Source: Pelodera strongyloides
Taxonomy: Eukaryota > Nematoda > Chromadorea > Rhabditida > Rhabditidae
DNA: 64,000 bases
Direction: 5' to 3'
Assembly: GCA_036852015.1 (NCBI GenBank)
Contig: JAANDG010000182.1
Span: 62,001-126,000, forward strand
Shown: piece after piece, positions 51,501-63,256 of the stretch
Numbering within the stretch: the stretch's first letter is position 1
Layout: each line of letters begins with the position of its first letter
Notes under the pieces: generated by a model
What the model was told of the DNA's origin: nothing
Seen by the model: the letters and a program-made list of their open reading frames with translations, nothing else
The model's database searches: none
Program-made: the position numbers and the translations under genes

Positions 51501-54500
51501 TAATAAGAGTGATCATTTCTTCAACCTAAAGTTTTAGGTAAAAGTCGAGAACTCTATATTTTGTTAATAAAACTTAATAATAATCGTGTTGAGACTAGCG
51601 CTCAACTTTCGTGAAACGCATGTCTATAGGAGATGCTGATTATGCAGTGCGAATTAGAATGGGCTGGATGTCGGATAGAATGGGTTTGCAGCCCGAATTA
51701 GCATGCTAACTTGGATACTTATATGAGTGACACATAATACGTTTATCCCAAGATCGACATGTAGCCGGATGCGGACGTGGATGTGCTGTGGCTGGTGGAC
51801 CGAAGATGTGGTGGACAAGGACGTGGGTGGCAGAAGCTGGACCATCGACAGAAGAAGGAAGAAAGAAGAGTGGCGCGCTCAAGGACCTCAAGGCCTACTG
51901 GTGGCCGAGTAGGAGTAGAGAAGTCAAAGAAGACCGCTCCTGCGTATATGAAGAGGACACGACCGCACTCATGTTTCTATTTCTAATAAAGATGGGCCTC
52001 GGCCAATTGCTACCGTGTTTCTTTCTTGTACTAATGCTGGTTCATTTATGTTACTGCTGTCGACGTGGCTACTTGTTGCTTCTGGGATCATCTCTGTGAA
52101 GGATTGGCACTCCTTTACAAGTGGCGACCGCTTGGGCTTGGAACCGAACAGAAGATGGAATGTGCCGGCGAGTGGCAACGCGGACATCCATCGAAAGCCT
52201 ACTCCCTACATACTCAGGAAAACACATACACAGGGAAGTTAATATATTTGTCTATTTCTGTTCTATATTTCTGCTAGCTATATCAATCCTATTATTCATA
52301 TTCTCTCTTTGTCCGGGGAAGTGTGTGGCACACTGTGGCATCCCCGCGAGCTAGTGGCAAGCTCGACGATTGAAGAAAGGATAAGGCCATGACGAAAGCT
52401 TCTCGTTTCCGGAGTGTTGAGACTAGCGCTCAACTTTCGTGAAACGCATGTCTATAGGAGATGCTGATTATGCAGTGCGAATTAGAATGGGCTGGATGTC
52501 GGATAGAATGGGTTTGCAGCCCGAATTAGCATGTAACTTGGATACTTATATGAGTGACACATAATACGTTTATCCCAAGATCGACATGTAGCCGGATGCG
52601 GACGTGGATGTGCTGTGGCTGGTGGACCGAAGATGTGGTGGACAAGGACGTGGGTGGCAGAAGCTGGACCATCGACAGAGAAGGAAGAAAGAAGAGTGGC
52701 GCGCTCAAGGACCTCAAGGCCTACTGGTGGCCGAGTAGGAGTAGAGAAGTCAAAGAAGACCGCTCCTGCGTATATGAAGAGGACACGACCGCACTCATGT
52801 TTCTATTTCTAATAAAGATGGGCCTCGGCCAATTGCTACCGTGTTTCTTTCTTGTACTAATGCTGGTTCATTTATGTTACTGCTGTCGACGTGGCTACTT
52901 GTTGCTTCTGGGATCATCTCTGTGAAGTATTGGCACTCCTTTACAAATCGGCTAATTCGCGTCAGAAAAAAAGGAGAGTCCGGCGCTGTGGAGCCCGCCT
53001 GTGTGCGCGGGGTGTGCACCAGTGCGAAAAGCAAATGAAATTGCTACTGGAACACACTGTGGCGAAATTCATGGGGTAGTGCGGCTGGTGCGCCATTTGT
53101 TCGCCAGAGTACTGATTATTTCTACCTGTTGCTTTGCTTCCGGGTCGAAGTGTTGCTTCACATAAATACTGGAAGTCGCCATCGGCATTAGGGAATTAAT
53201 CCGAGTCACACAGCCATGCCAACGAACCTTTTGCACGTTCATCACTAAATGTGGAGTTGTGAAAGTATAATTTATATATACGTGGTTGGTGGTGTTGCAC
53301 TAACTTAACTCACAGTTCACGGATTTGCATGTACTAATTTAAATCGATATCTCAACATAACTTGTCGACCAAAAGTCGAACACTTACTCCAAGATAGCTA
53401 GATGACTAACTCACGGTTCAATGTCTTGTAAAACTTGAAGATAGTCAAGGCAAATGGATCAGGAAGGTCTCTGAGCATCGTTTTGAAGAACCAACACCAC
53501 GACAAGTAGTTGACAATCTTTCTGGAAATTTTCATCGTTACTGACAAACAAACAAAGGGTCCTGCTTGACGATTCCGAAGCATTTGACCTAGAAACTTTG
53601 GTAGATTCGGTTTAACTTTTGAAAGTACATATACTACTTCACTCTTCTTATTATTTGCCTCTAAAGAAATAAACCATTATCCATCATAGTAAACAAAAGG
53701 TGAATTTTATAAAATTGCTTATTGAGGATATGCTGATATGCGATCAACACATATCAAAAGGTGACCCTAAGATACCCTAAGATAAGTTAACGGACATAAT
53801 TTTCCAACCTCTTATCGTATTTCGGCAGTAATTGATCCAATCTCTTCAGGAATTCGACACCGTAAACAACGACTTCAGTATCGTAATTGAATGTTATCGC
53901 ACTGCCATTCTATAAAAAAGCAAAGAAGTGTAAAATATAACCTACAAATATACAAACAACTTAGTTGACCAGTCAATTCTATTTCACGCCGTGACTACCG
54001 TACTTGGCATTTACCAGAAATTACAAAAAGGCTTCTTTATGCTTAAATTCCCAACCTTTTGTTTGACATCCGCAAATACCGAGTTGAAGAACAAAAGCCA
54101 GTCAAAATATGGCAATTGTCTTCTCATCTCTCCTAGTGTCATCTTTGCATAGAGTTCGGCAATGTCGTGACGTTGCTCGTCGGCCATTGTTATCTGAAAT
54201 ATCGATTGAATAAGTATATTATCGATTGATTTAAGAGAGCGTTGCGATTGAGCTATGGTCGTCGGCCGCCCTTTTAGGATCTAAGGCTACGTGGTGATCA
54301 GTGATTAATTGTAAAATAATAATAGAACAAACATTAGCCAGTGCTGTCTCAAAATCAATGATCTCCTTGGCGTCAGCAATTGCAACTTCTGGTCGGGCTT
54401 TCAAATGCACAAGAACGTCTCTGAAAAGAGTACAACATAGACGGATGGAACAAGGTGGGTTAGGATTTAACAGTTTTTGGATGAACATTTTTTGCGTAAC

Positions 54501-57500
54501 TTCTGGCGTCAGGTTATGATTCTGCGTTGGGTGGTCTTTACCGTCATCGACATACTGTTTCTATGCGTCATGTTTGTTAAATCTACGGTACTTCAAAAAG
54601 GACATCAAAGATATATCCTTGGACATTTTCTTGCCGAATACTTTCCGAGCAAGTGGAGTTTACCGTCCCTCTTCGGAAAGGCCTACTATTTTGGAATTTC
54701 TTCGTAAATCATTATCAGAGAAGGGTCGAGCCATGTTTCAGAAACAAGCAAAATGAAATAAAGCACGAAACCTGATGAGGGTAACATAGGCAAGTCTCTC
54801 CTCATTTTCCGCCATTATGTAAAAGTCTCGTGCGAAGAGATTGAGAGCTGGCTGGTCCACCTAAACAAGCAAATTTACGCTGATAAAACGATGAATACAT
54901 TTTGTTCTGCGACAAAGGCTGTTTGCAATGGGAAAAGACAAAAAAAAAGTGAGAATTCATTGCTAATAAGAAGAACGAATAATGAATTAAATCAAAAGCT
55001 ACAATGTGGCCCTAGACCGAGGATGTCAAGCGCTTTGTCATCTGGACGCCTACTGCTAAGGACCTCTGCGGAACCTTTTATACATAAACAACTTTGTGCA
55101 CGCCCTTGAAGATTTTATTAACATAGCGAAGCCCAACTATACAAAACTCTTACCAAGAGAACATGCTTTTCAGAGTCTTTATCATCTGGTTGCACTGTAG
55201 CCTTGAATAGTGAATCTGCTCGGAATTTGGCCACCATAAGGCCATATAACCGCTCGATCGATACATCTTGAGAAGCTAAAAATTTATCGATGCAATTCTT
55301 CTATGTTAACTGTGGTTTCATCTACGTGAGGTCATGCTCCAGGGTATCTTGTGCAATGTGATGTGATGGATGCAGCGTATGTTTCCCAAACCGTGTACCA
55401 TATCACTTTAAAGGAAACCCACCGTGGCCTCCGAGACTGGGCCATCCCCCGAATCCAGCTACCACTTCGTCGAATGCAGATCTCCATGTGTCCCCGATCT
55501 CACCTATAAAAAGGAAATTTCTATCCATAAGTCGAAAAAATAGAGGATTTATGAATGCTATATTGTGCCTGGGTTTGTCAAACATATACTGGTCAACTTC
55601 TGAATTTGTGCCCGTGGTGATTACATGTAATGATTTCGAAAACGAATCAAAACCACATGTCATACCACTTTAATAATAATCTACTTTTCACCCCTAGCTT
55701 CTATATGTTTGTCGACCAATAGTTCAGTCCAGTCCCATCCCTATCCCTCAGAGATGTTCAGTTCAGGATATCAGTCCCGTGTTTGATAAGTGATCAGTCA
55801 CTAAAGACAGCCACGTAAACGACCTCTTAACACTTTCTTGGGGTAAGAAACCGAGGGAAAGAGGAAATGAATTAAATGATGGAGGATCAACAGAACCATG
55901 GAAAATCATCATTAACAACGTCATCAAAAAGAATCAATGACGTCACAGGTCAATGGACTATCACGAGAGATAGCTGAGTCACTGGGCAATATCTTACTTT
56001 TTATGTAAAGAAAGTTTGGTTGTTTGTTTGTGAGATTCACGTTACGCTCGGAGAGACAACAGAGTCAGGGGTGTGACATGGATAAATGGTCAAAATTTTA
56101 AGCATTTGAAAGATTACATCACTGAAAATGGGCTGCGCAAAGAAGGGAGAGGATAATCTTTGGCAACATTGTGCGTTCAAACTGCATGGGAATTACATCT
56201 TGCAATTAAATCACTGCAGGTATTTTCCAAATAACATCCGGATGTTATGCCGCTTTAAAATATCCTTACTCTCGTTCAAACAGAGAGTGTAGAATTGTTT
56301 GGCCTTTTCCACTGCATTCTCCTCGATGTCGATATCGGGGCCACTTTCCTCTTCTAACAATTCTGTAAGAAAAGAAACTTTACAATAAACCATGACTATA
56401 CTCCACCGGGGCATCGTACTGAAGATGACCCCACCCTGATGGCATAAATCCTCGTCAATGACTTAGGGGTCGAAACGAGGTACCCTACTTTCTACCATTA
56501 TTCTATTATAACCCCTTTTCCTATTATCTTCCTATCTATTCTATTACAAATTATATGTTTATTTCTCTTTATAAAGAGATCAGTACTTCAGGTCTACATT
56601 TCAGTGGTGAAGCAACCAACATTGCCAGCAGAATAATATTTCATCATAGGTCAATGAAGTGAAATAATATAATAATGAACAAATATTCGAAGCTAAACTG
56701 AAAACCCAAACAAAATTAACCTTTTAGAGCAAATTCGAGATCTTGTCCTAAATTTTCAAAGTTTGATACCGATGGAGCATCGTCGGGGATGGGGTGGCCC
56801 TGAAGAAAATATAGATGAATTGACCAGAATTGATGTATTTTATTTATGGTGTGTGTTTTGCTTTGATGAAAAAGTGTTACACTACATTCAGAAAGAAACA
56901 AGGAAATGAAACAATTGGTCACTCTAAAAATAGAACAGATAGAAAATAACTTGAAGCTAGAAAGGAACAATAAGATACCGTGATCGAAAATAATGTAAAG
57001 ACCAACGTACGGAATATAAGGGAATTAAGAAACAATTCCTCAAAGTAACAAACCAACCTTGATCCACTGACCGCATGCAAATGTGTAGAAATCTTCGCAC
57101 GGATCAACCGAAGCATTCATTGAAGATAAGATTACGGAGGCTAAAAGGAGGTATACGTATAAGTCGCTACCCCAATGTTTATTAGACTCTTAGAGTAGAA
57201 CTACGGTACAATAGTTTTTAGTGTATTAATAATAAATTTAAATATACAGAAGGCCAGTGAATGTGTCTAGAGCCTTACAGCAGTCTGCGTAAGTCGCATA
57301 AGCGGCATAAGTACTTGTTGTAGACTCTTCACAAAGTGACCGCTATATAATATATATATAATACAACTAACCACAAAAAGTATATCAAATAATAAAACTG
57401 TCTTGTAAAATATCGGCACCTGTATGAATGCATCCCGGTGACATACAAACTCCCTCATCTTGTTGAAAGAATAAATATAAATGTCCGAGGAATAAAACTA

Positions 57501-57561
57501 GCGATAATAGAAAAAATATAACGGCGAGCACCCCAAGTGTCCTTGAGTGTTGACCCATCAT
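48555..57561 (-). CDS. Neprilysin-like zinc metallopeptidase (M13), membrane-anchored
   Basis: About twenty minus-strand exons. The start at 57561 gives [10 protein letters not shown] then the signal anchor [20 protein letters not shown]; an in-frame stop just upstream fixes it. Landmarks in order: [80 protein letters not shown] (substrate-binding NAFY); [20 protein letters not shown] (HExxH zinc and catalytic site); [15 protein letters not shown] (third zinc ligand Glu in ExxxD); [17 protein letters not shown]; and the family end [10 protein letters not shown]. All catalytic elements are intact. M13 enzymes are type II ectoenzymes that cut short peptides such as neuropeptides. A miniature LTR element lies in the 51526-53126 intron. 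Confidence 0.93.
49050..49095. repeat. MITE left-end fragment
   Basis: CTTTAAAGCGAAATAGCGGC then TGGTTTTTGATACGCG, in a neprilysin intron. Confidence 0.6.
49795..49930. repeat. GC-rich dispersed element in a neprilysin intron
   Basis: GCCATGGCGTGTGCCAGAGA, TGCGCCAGACGGGCGCG and two GTGCG-CA(C) words; related to other GC-rich elements. Confidence 0.45.
50576..50612. repeat. MITE right-end fragment
   Basis: AAAACCGGATGTTACATCGC then TTTAAA, in a neprilysin intron. Confidence 0.55.
50906..50970. repeat. CT simple repeat
   Basis: (CT)n tracts next to a neprilysin exon. Confidence 0.8.
51176..51290. repeat. CACCAAATGGTTT-type dispersed repeat
   Basis: GAAAATGAAATAATTGCCGA followed by AGCCACCAAAAAACC and GGTCACCAAATTGTTTGAC. 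It matches 63930-64000 from its first bases. Confidence 0.6.
51587..52119 (+). repeat. 5' LTR of the TRIM-like element
   Basis: TG...CA termini; direct copy of 52415-52945. The short open frames in it on both strands are not genes. Confidence 0.9.
52415..52945 (+). repeat. 3' LTR of the TRIM-like element
   Basis: Same termini; differs from the 5' LTR by two 1-base deletions and one substitution that I can see. Confidence 0.9.
52951..53110. repeat. GC-rich dispersed element in the same neprilysin intron
   Basis: Words such as GAGCCCGCCTGTGTGCGCGG and GGTGCGCCATTTGTTCGCC match the other GC-rich elements. The LTR element inserted at or just beside its left edge. Confidence 0.5.
56226..56259. 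repeat. MITE right-end fragment in a neprilysin intron
   Basis: AAATAACATCCGGATGTTATG then CCGCTTTAAA, two ends collapsed together. It lies next to exon 4. Confidence 0.6.
56408..56490 (+). ncRNA. Second hammerhead-like motif (Penelope-like element end)
   Basis: CTGAAGAT, then GACCCC (about 33-nt loop) GGGGTC, then GAAACGAGGTACCCTAC. Stem II is six pairs with the same loop word as 29945-30006 (AAATCCTCGT). The core box has one extra base compared with CTGATGA. It sits in a neprilysin intron, opposite to the gene. Confidence 0.45.
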
Positions 57562-57601
57562 TCAAAATGGTTTTGAAGTAGCTAAATGAGAGTTGATATT
57601 A

Positions 57602-57712
57602 AAGTGGTACAACATCTGGCTTTTGAAACGTGTGTTGGCCTCTGATTTCCCACTGGGAATGCAGTTGTTCAGGATACTGCACAAAGGCCGGCTGTTATGT
57701 CGCTTTAATTAT
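57602..57712. repeat. TTTAAAGCG-family MITE, short form
   Basis: AAAGTGGTACAACATCTGGC then TTTTGAAACGTG at the left; GGCCGGCTGTTATGTCGC then TTTAA at the right, immediately upstream of the neprilysin start region. Confidence 0.7.
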
Positions 57713-58009
57713 TATGTAGTAGGATACTAATTGGATATCAGGCCATATATTAGCTATTGCGCTAATGAAACCGTACGCCATGATATTTGAAAAGCATCCT
57801 CGTTGTGTTCTGTATTTTCTTTCTAATATCAAAGAATTATATCATATCATTACATTTTCACATTCTGTGGTATGCCTGCTGTATGTTATGTTGTGTTACA
57901 TAATTTGCTCGGTTTGTTATTATACATGTCGGCTCCTTTCATATACGTTTTTTTTCTGCAGATTTACTTTGAATGTTACAATGTATAATAGCTATCACTG
58001 ACGAAAGTT

Positions 58010-58270
58010 GGCGTGCAAGCGGCAACCTTACGGCGTGCAAAGTCCATTTAGGAACGTGGTGGCGTGCAAAAATGCACGCGGAATGGAAATGGCATGCAAC
58101 TTGCCGCCGTCATCACGCCGCCTGCACGCCCGAGGCGAAATGGCGTGAGCAAGCGGCAAATATGGCGTACAAGCGGCAACGTTACGGCCAGCAACTTGCA
58201 CTCCAGAACCCAACGGCGTGCAACTTTTTCCACGCTGCTTGCACGCCGTAACTTGCACGCCAATTTTCAC
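58010..58270. repeat. GC-rich palindromic element
   Basis: GGCGTGCAAGCGGCAACCTTACGG at the left; inverted TTGCACGCCGTAACTTGCACGCC at the right. Repeated GGCGTGCAA words lie inside. Related piece at 21945-22095. Confidence 0.7.
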
Positions 58271-59397
58271 GTTGATTCCTATGTTCCTTTCATCCACGTG
58301 TGAGAATTTCCAGAGCAAAAGTTCAAAAGAAAACATACCTCGTCTACTAGGTACTCGTTCGCATGGAGTAATTTCTTATTATTATTCAGCAATTATTGTA
58401 TTTAATTGTTGCAAGTTCATATGAAGTTGAATGTTGTAAATTGACAGGAGCAGAATACTATCGTATGTATGAATATTTCGAGATCCTAACTGAAACAATG
58501 AGATATTGGCACATAAATAGTTACAAGAAGGTAGCGAAAAAAAAAAGTCTCAAACGCATGGTCCTTCGACGTAACGACAAAAGGCAACGCGGACAGAAGC
58601 ACCATGGAGTAGAAACACAAACTAAGTTAGCGCAAACAAAGGATATGGGGCTAAGAGCTTTACTTCAAAAAATAACGTGATGCTGGGATAAAAGAAAAAC
58701 AAAATAATCCCTAATTCCGAAAATAGCGTAAAATTCGTATCAAGTGTTGTGTCGAAAATAATTTGAAGAGTTTGTGGGGATAATAGAAAAGGGGTCGTGG
58801 AGAGGAGGAACAATAGGGAAATGTTGGGAGGGAATGGATGATTGGACTGTGATGAATTAGGGAGGAATTGAGGATGACAGGGGAGAGAGGGAGGGAGAGA
58901 GAGGAAAGGAGAGGAAAGGAGAGAGGGAGAGCGAGGCTGAAGGTAAGAGAATGATAAAATACAATGTTGTGAGAGCCAGGTGTAGATGTAGGAAGCAGGG
59001 AGAGTGAGGGGGAGAGAGAGAGAGAGAGCTTAATGATAGAAGAAGGGAAACGCTCGGTCGTCCCTCTGTTCTCCGGATATGCGCTTAATAGAATCAACAC
59101 TAAAAGAAGAACATTCACCATAAAATACCGAAGCGAACCCCTCTGTCCATGCACTCTGGAGAATCAGATGCGCCCAAATTTGTAGAAATAAATGTTATCT
59201 CACGATTAGGACAGCACACGGTCTCCACGGTCTTCCTCGGTCGTACAACATCAGTAGAATAAAAAAGTATCATCTATCGGTCCGTCCTCGGTCACAACGT
59301 CACAAGATCTCGGCTCAGGACCCCCTATGAGAGCCCCCCCCCCCTAATTTTCTATGATAAAACTCCCGGATTAGTTTCCAACTTGGTAATTTACTTA

Positions 59398-59486
59398 CAA
59401 TTAGCAACCAGATTCTTGCTCACTTCACTGTTATCGTACTGATAGGTCAACAGGTCGTCTTCTTCGTGCCGGGCGTTTTGTAGCAT
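59398..59486 (-). CDS. Possible alternative first exon of the neprilysin gene
   Basis: The minus strand from ATG 59486 reads MLQNARHEEDDLLTYQYDNS then EVSKNLVAN and ends at a strong donor, T/GTAAGTAAA. It leaves phase 1, the same as the main first exon (57561-57420). It could therefore splice straight to the exon at 57140 ([19 protein letters not shown]) and give an isoform without the membrane anchor. It may instead belong to an unseen gene. Confidence 0.35.
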
Positions 59487-59637
59487 ATTTTTCAGACATT
59501 CTTACTTATGTTGCCCCCACCACATTGTTACTAACTTATTTAATAGTAATATGTAGTATGTTTAAAAAAAATACCAAAAGAGGAACTAGTAAATAATGAA
59601 AGAGAGAGTGACCAAGGTGAATTTAAGAAACGAGAAA

Positions 59638-59640
<3 letters not shown>

Positions 59641-59676
<36 letters not shown>
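59641..59676. repeat. GA simple repeat
   Basis: (GA)n, about 17 perfect units. Confidence 0.9.
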
Positions 59677-59677
<1 letters not shown>

Positions 59678-59936
59678 AGAAACCTAAATTAGTGTTTTGA
59701 TCCTGAATTCACATCTGGAAATAATAGGGATAAAGTGCACAGCCACATCTGCATCAAACATTTTTTTTAGTAAATTATGATGAAGCAAAAGAAAACGAGA
59801 GGGGTCAAGAAGATAATACTGTCATACATAATGTTGTTATATCTTTGGTTATGCGTAAGCTTACAAAAATTATATGCATTGTGAGAGCAAGTACCTTCGC
59901 GAAAGACTATGATAACTATGCTCCATAGCACTAAAG

Positions 59937-60113
59937 AAAAATACCAGCCGATTTTGAACGCATGGTAGACGGCTGAATTCTTACATATTTATGCTAATTT
60001 GCTCGAATTTAGCTCGATTGCTTTTTTATTCTAATTTATGTTCCTTTGCATAAGCTGCCTAAGAATGCTGGTGTACTCGATGCGTTTCAAAAACCGGCCG
60101 GTATTTCGCTTTA
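59937..60113. repeat. TTTAAAGCG-family MITE
   Basis: AAATACCAGCCGATTTTGAACGC at the left; GTTTCAAAAACCGGCCGG then TATTTCGCTTTAA at the right; same middle as 6400-6586. Confidence 0.8.
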
Positions 60114-60567
60114 ATATTGTGTGTAACTTGTACATTTACACTACCATGGTTTTCACTGTAAGATATGTGACTAGAATTAAAAATATAGTAAATCCATAGA
60201 TGATAACATGGCACAATGGAAGACACAACATTTTCGAAGATAAAGAATATACAACCGCAAAGCCATGAAATATGTTGCGAAAGGGTCAGTACGAGTTCAT
60301 TTGTAGTTCTTGTTAGGGGGAAATAACTATATTTCCATGAAAGTTACTCTGGGGACGTGACGTCTTGAAGGAAGGATTTGGTCCATTTGTTGTAATACGG
60401 AGAACATATTTTTACGCTCTAGAGGTCCATCGGGTTATGAAACTTATGATGAAGAATTCTAATATCTTATTATATAAAAGAGAAGAGTTTACTTTTTTGT
60501 TTGTGTGAACATAACGAAACCTGTTCATAAAGTAAATGTTCTATTAGCATAGAGCATACAAAATCTT

Positions 60568-60645
60568 TGCCGCTGGCGAGATTCGAACCCACAGCAGCGC
60601 ACAACCTCTCGATTCATAGTCCAACGCTCTGTTGAACTATGTATG
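60568..60645 (-). pseudogene. tRNA-like relic
   Basis: The minus strand: CATAGTTCAACAGAGCGTTG (A box/D arm), GGACTATGAATC (anticodon-like region, ATG), then GTGGGTTCGAATCTCGCC (B box). An extra insertion sits between the anticodon and T regions and the acceptor stem does not close. Confidence 0.5.
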
Positions 60646-61574
60646 CTAGCTTATCACAAGCGTAATCCTCTGCCCAACATACAACACCTTCAATGGCATA
60701 TTTGCATGGTAGCATTAGTCGAGTGGAGTTCCAAACTAATTATTATACGTTTCCACAATCAGAGACGTGTGAATGTGTGGGATGAGAAAGATCCGAGAGT
60801 TAACTTTTTACATTGTAGCAATTCTTTTTAAATAGGGAAACAATCGGCCGAAGGCCGATTCCTCCAGTCGGAGAAGAGCTCGTAGGGCTCTTCGAATGGC
60901 TGATATATGATATGCAAATTTTTGTGCCCGTGGCACTTACGAAAGGATGGAACACAACCACTGCTAAAAGATACGTGAAAGAAGCATACGTCCGTTCTGG
61001 GTACAGCAAAAATATTCTCGAGAAAAGGATTTTCTCGAAGTCCAACTACATTCGTACGATTTCAAAGAAAACGAAAAGTTGCCAACATCTGTGCAAGAAG
61101 AATTAAACGGAAAATAAATTCCAGAAAAAGTTTTAAACAAAGGATCAAGCTGACGAATTGAAGTAAATCTTCACGGATCTATCGAAACTAACTTGTTGCA
61201 AATTTTATTGAAAGAGTTCAAAGCATAGTCGAAATGAGCTTGAGTATCCTGTGGCCTGATGCTCGCTGCTCTAGACACGCGCTGCTCAGCGGTCAGTGAA
61301 ACCACCTTAGAATTACGTGATAATTATAAGTCTGCAATCGTGTTGTAGTCGTGCAGAAATTTGCGTGCACCACACCGGAACACAGCGTCCGCCATACTTT
61401 TCCAAACTGGCCATTATACGGCTTCAAAATTTCTTAATTAACAAAAATAGGATAATTCGCCACTGGGCAGAGAAAGGTGGTGTTGTAGAGAAGTTTTGGT
61501 GCCGAATTGAATAATTGGGGGATCAGAAGTGTGATAGCTGGGAGGAAAGGCAGATAAAAGGAGTGAGATGTGGA

Positions 61575-61579
61575 GAGAG

Positions 61580-61613
<34 letters not shown>

Positions 61614-61720
61614 GTTCAAAAAGAGAGAATGAGAATTCATGGAGAGAGGGTAACAGAGAGGAAGAGGGAGAGAGCCAAAGGAGAGAGAGATATAAAAGAG
61701 AGAGAGAGGGAGAGAGAGTA
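61575..61720. repeat. GA-rich simple repeat
   Basis: (GAGA)n with interruptions; the open frames here on both strands are low-complexity artefacts. Confidence 0.9.
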
Positions 61721-62810
61721 ATAGACACTAACGCTCTAATGCGGCTGTTCGTGTGGCTAAAGCTTCATCCCCCCAGCAGGTCCTAATCAATCAAAGCATG
61801 ACCCAATCCGTTAGAAATTCAATCGATTAACTGGGTGGAAACCCCTTGAACTGGGCGATTTCCGGATCGCAATAAGGAACAGATATTTAAAGAGGGTATG
61901 ACTATCCTGAAGCGCATTCCCATGTATTATATGCAAATTGTGTTCCGTTCTGCGAGTGCCCTTGTGGCATCTTCGGAGTAGTGTGAGTTCTTGAGTCTAC
62001 CAAAATGAGAACCCATGTAGTCGAAACTCGAAATCAACCAAATATTGTTGTGCAAGAAAAAGTTCAAAGTGGCGTTTCTGACGTTTCTGACTTTTCCCGG
62101 GCACTTTTTGATTCTTGAGTTTGACGTGCTTGTAGAAGAAAACAAAACGGAAACATTTCTGGCCGCCTTTCCGTGGCACATGTTGCCATTACTAATGACA
62201 TGAATGTGATTAATGGCCAATAGGTCTAGGTTTATTATGATGTAAAACATATTTTCAGGGATATCTCGCAACTAAAACAAAAACTTGATCCCTTTTCGAT
62301 CCTTGCACCTGGCAAAAGTTGAAGCTTGAACAAATAAAGCATACGAGATGTTTTAAACAAATGATGTACGGTTGAAGTACTGTTGCTTACCGTATGTGCA
62401 TACCACCCTGTGTTGATACTTGATAGTTTGAGTATAGATAGGTATATGAAGTCATGTTTTTCACCGAAAGACTGCGTGAGTGATTCTATGACTAAATCTT
62501 GTTGGGCAAGAAAAGTTTCAAAATGAAATATTTTATGGAAATTATAAACATGAAACCATGAAAGTACAAAACATAACTGGCACAATGAACATATTGACAA
62601 ACGTGACAAAAATAAAGTAAATATAAAGATACTGTCATATGTTCGATTATAGTTTATATGTATTTCATAACCTGTATAGGTAAAAGTGTGTGCAAGAGTT
62701 CGAAAGATTAGCTAACACCGGGTAGGCTTACTCAAATCAGGAAAGGTGTATGTAATACATTTATTCAGCGTAGTGACACTTCACACTTACGAACGCAGTC
62801 ATGGATACAG

Positions 62811-62821
62811 GGGGGGGGGGT

Positions 62822-62854
<33 letters not shown>
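62811..62854 (+). repeat. Poly-G tract with one T
   Basis: About 43 G with a single T after the first ten. Such runs in nematodes are G-quadruplex prone. Confidence 0.9.
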
Positions 62855-62855
<1 letters not shown>

Positions 62856-63074
62856 TACAGACATACTTCCTATACATTTTTTAATGAATCTACTGTAACA
62901 AAACAATATCAAGAAAGGGAGAGTCGCTTAAGCCATTAATAGTTCAAATCCACATATTATGTATGATGTAAAAAAAATCTGGACCTATAATAATGTCTAC
63001 CCGGTGAAAATGAAATTTCCACAAAGCTCAGATCTGACCCCGCACCCCACAAACTACGATATCTGGGTGGTCGT

Positions 63075-63256
63075 AAAGCGGTATTGTACATGGTTTGTGA
63101 GAAGTATCCTAGACTTAGACATCTGCATTCACATGTGTTGTATGCAATCTGTGAAATTCGGCTGGTTCAGAAGGGCAGAGAAAATTTGCATACAATGCAT
63201 GAGACTGCGGTTATAAAGGATCCATTTCGCATACCACGTGTATTACCACTTTAAAG
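63075..63256. repeat. TTTAAAGCG-family MITE
   Basis: GTAAAGCGGTATTGTACATGG at the left; CCACGTGTATTACCACTTTAAAG at the right. Lies 22 bases past the GPCR stop (transcript sense). Confidence 0.75.

Larger units (their letters stand above)
51582..52950 (+). mobile_element. Miniature LTR retroelement (TRIM-like) with 5-bp target-site duplication
   Basis: Two nearly identical LTRs, 51587-52119 (533 bp) and 52415-52945 (531 bp), both start TGTTGAGACTAG and end CTCCTTTACA. I count three differences. The whole is flanked by AATCG at 51582-51586 and 52946-52950. Each LTR contains AATAAA (about 51984 and 52810). Right after the 5' LTR comes A-GTGGCGACCGCTTGGGCTT, with TGGCGACC as a plausible tRNA primer-binding site. 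The interior is only 295 bases and encodes no gag or pol. It sits in a neprilysin intron, opposite in orientation to the gene. Confidence 0.9.
57562..59397. other. Region between the two possible neprilysin first exons
   Basis: Holds a MITE (57602-57712), a GC-rich palindromic element (58010-58270) and GA-rich DNA (58840-59030). No other exon supported. Confidence 0.5.

Noticed and set aside
51654..53079. Many small frames on both strands, duplicated 828 bases apart
   Set aside because: They lie in the LTRs of the TRIM-like element and read the same DNA in several frames.
57973..58336. Overlapping frames with Cys/His/Ala-rich peptides on both strands
   Set aside because: They lie in a GC-rich palindromic repeat with related sequence at 21945-22095.
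58711..59154. 147-codon minus-strand frame rich in Ser/Leu/Pro
   Set aside because: Low-complexity CT-rich DNA; the same pattern appears at 38480-38788, 40426-40705 and 61434-61728.
57561..59486. Exon at 59398-59486 as the sole start of neprilysin, spliced to the anchor exon
   Set aside because: The only acceptor before the anchor exon brings an in-frame stop just upstream of its ATG, so the anchor exon must carry its own start.
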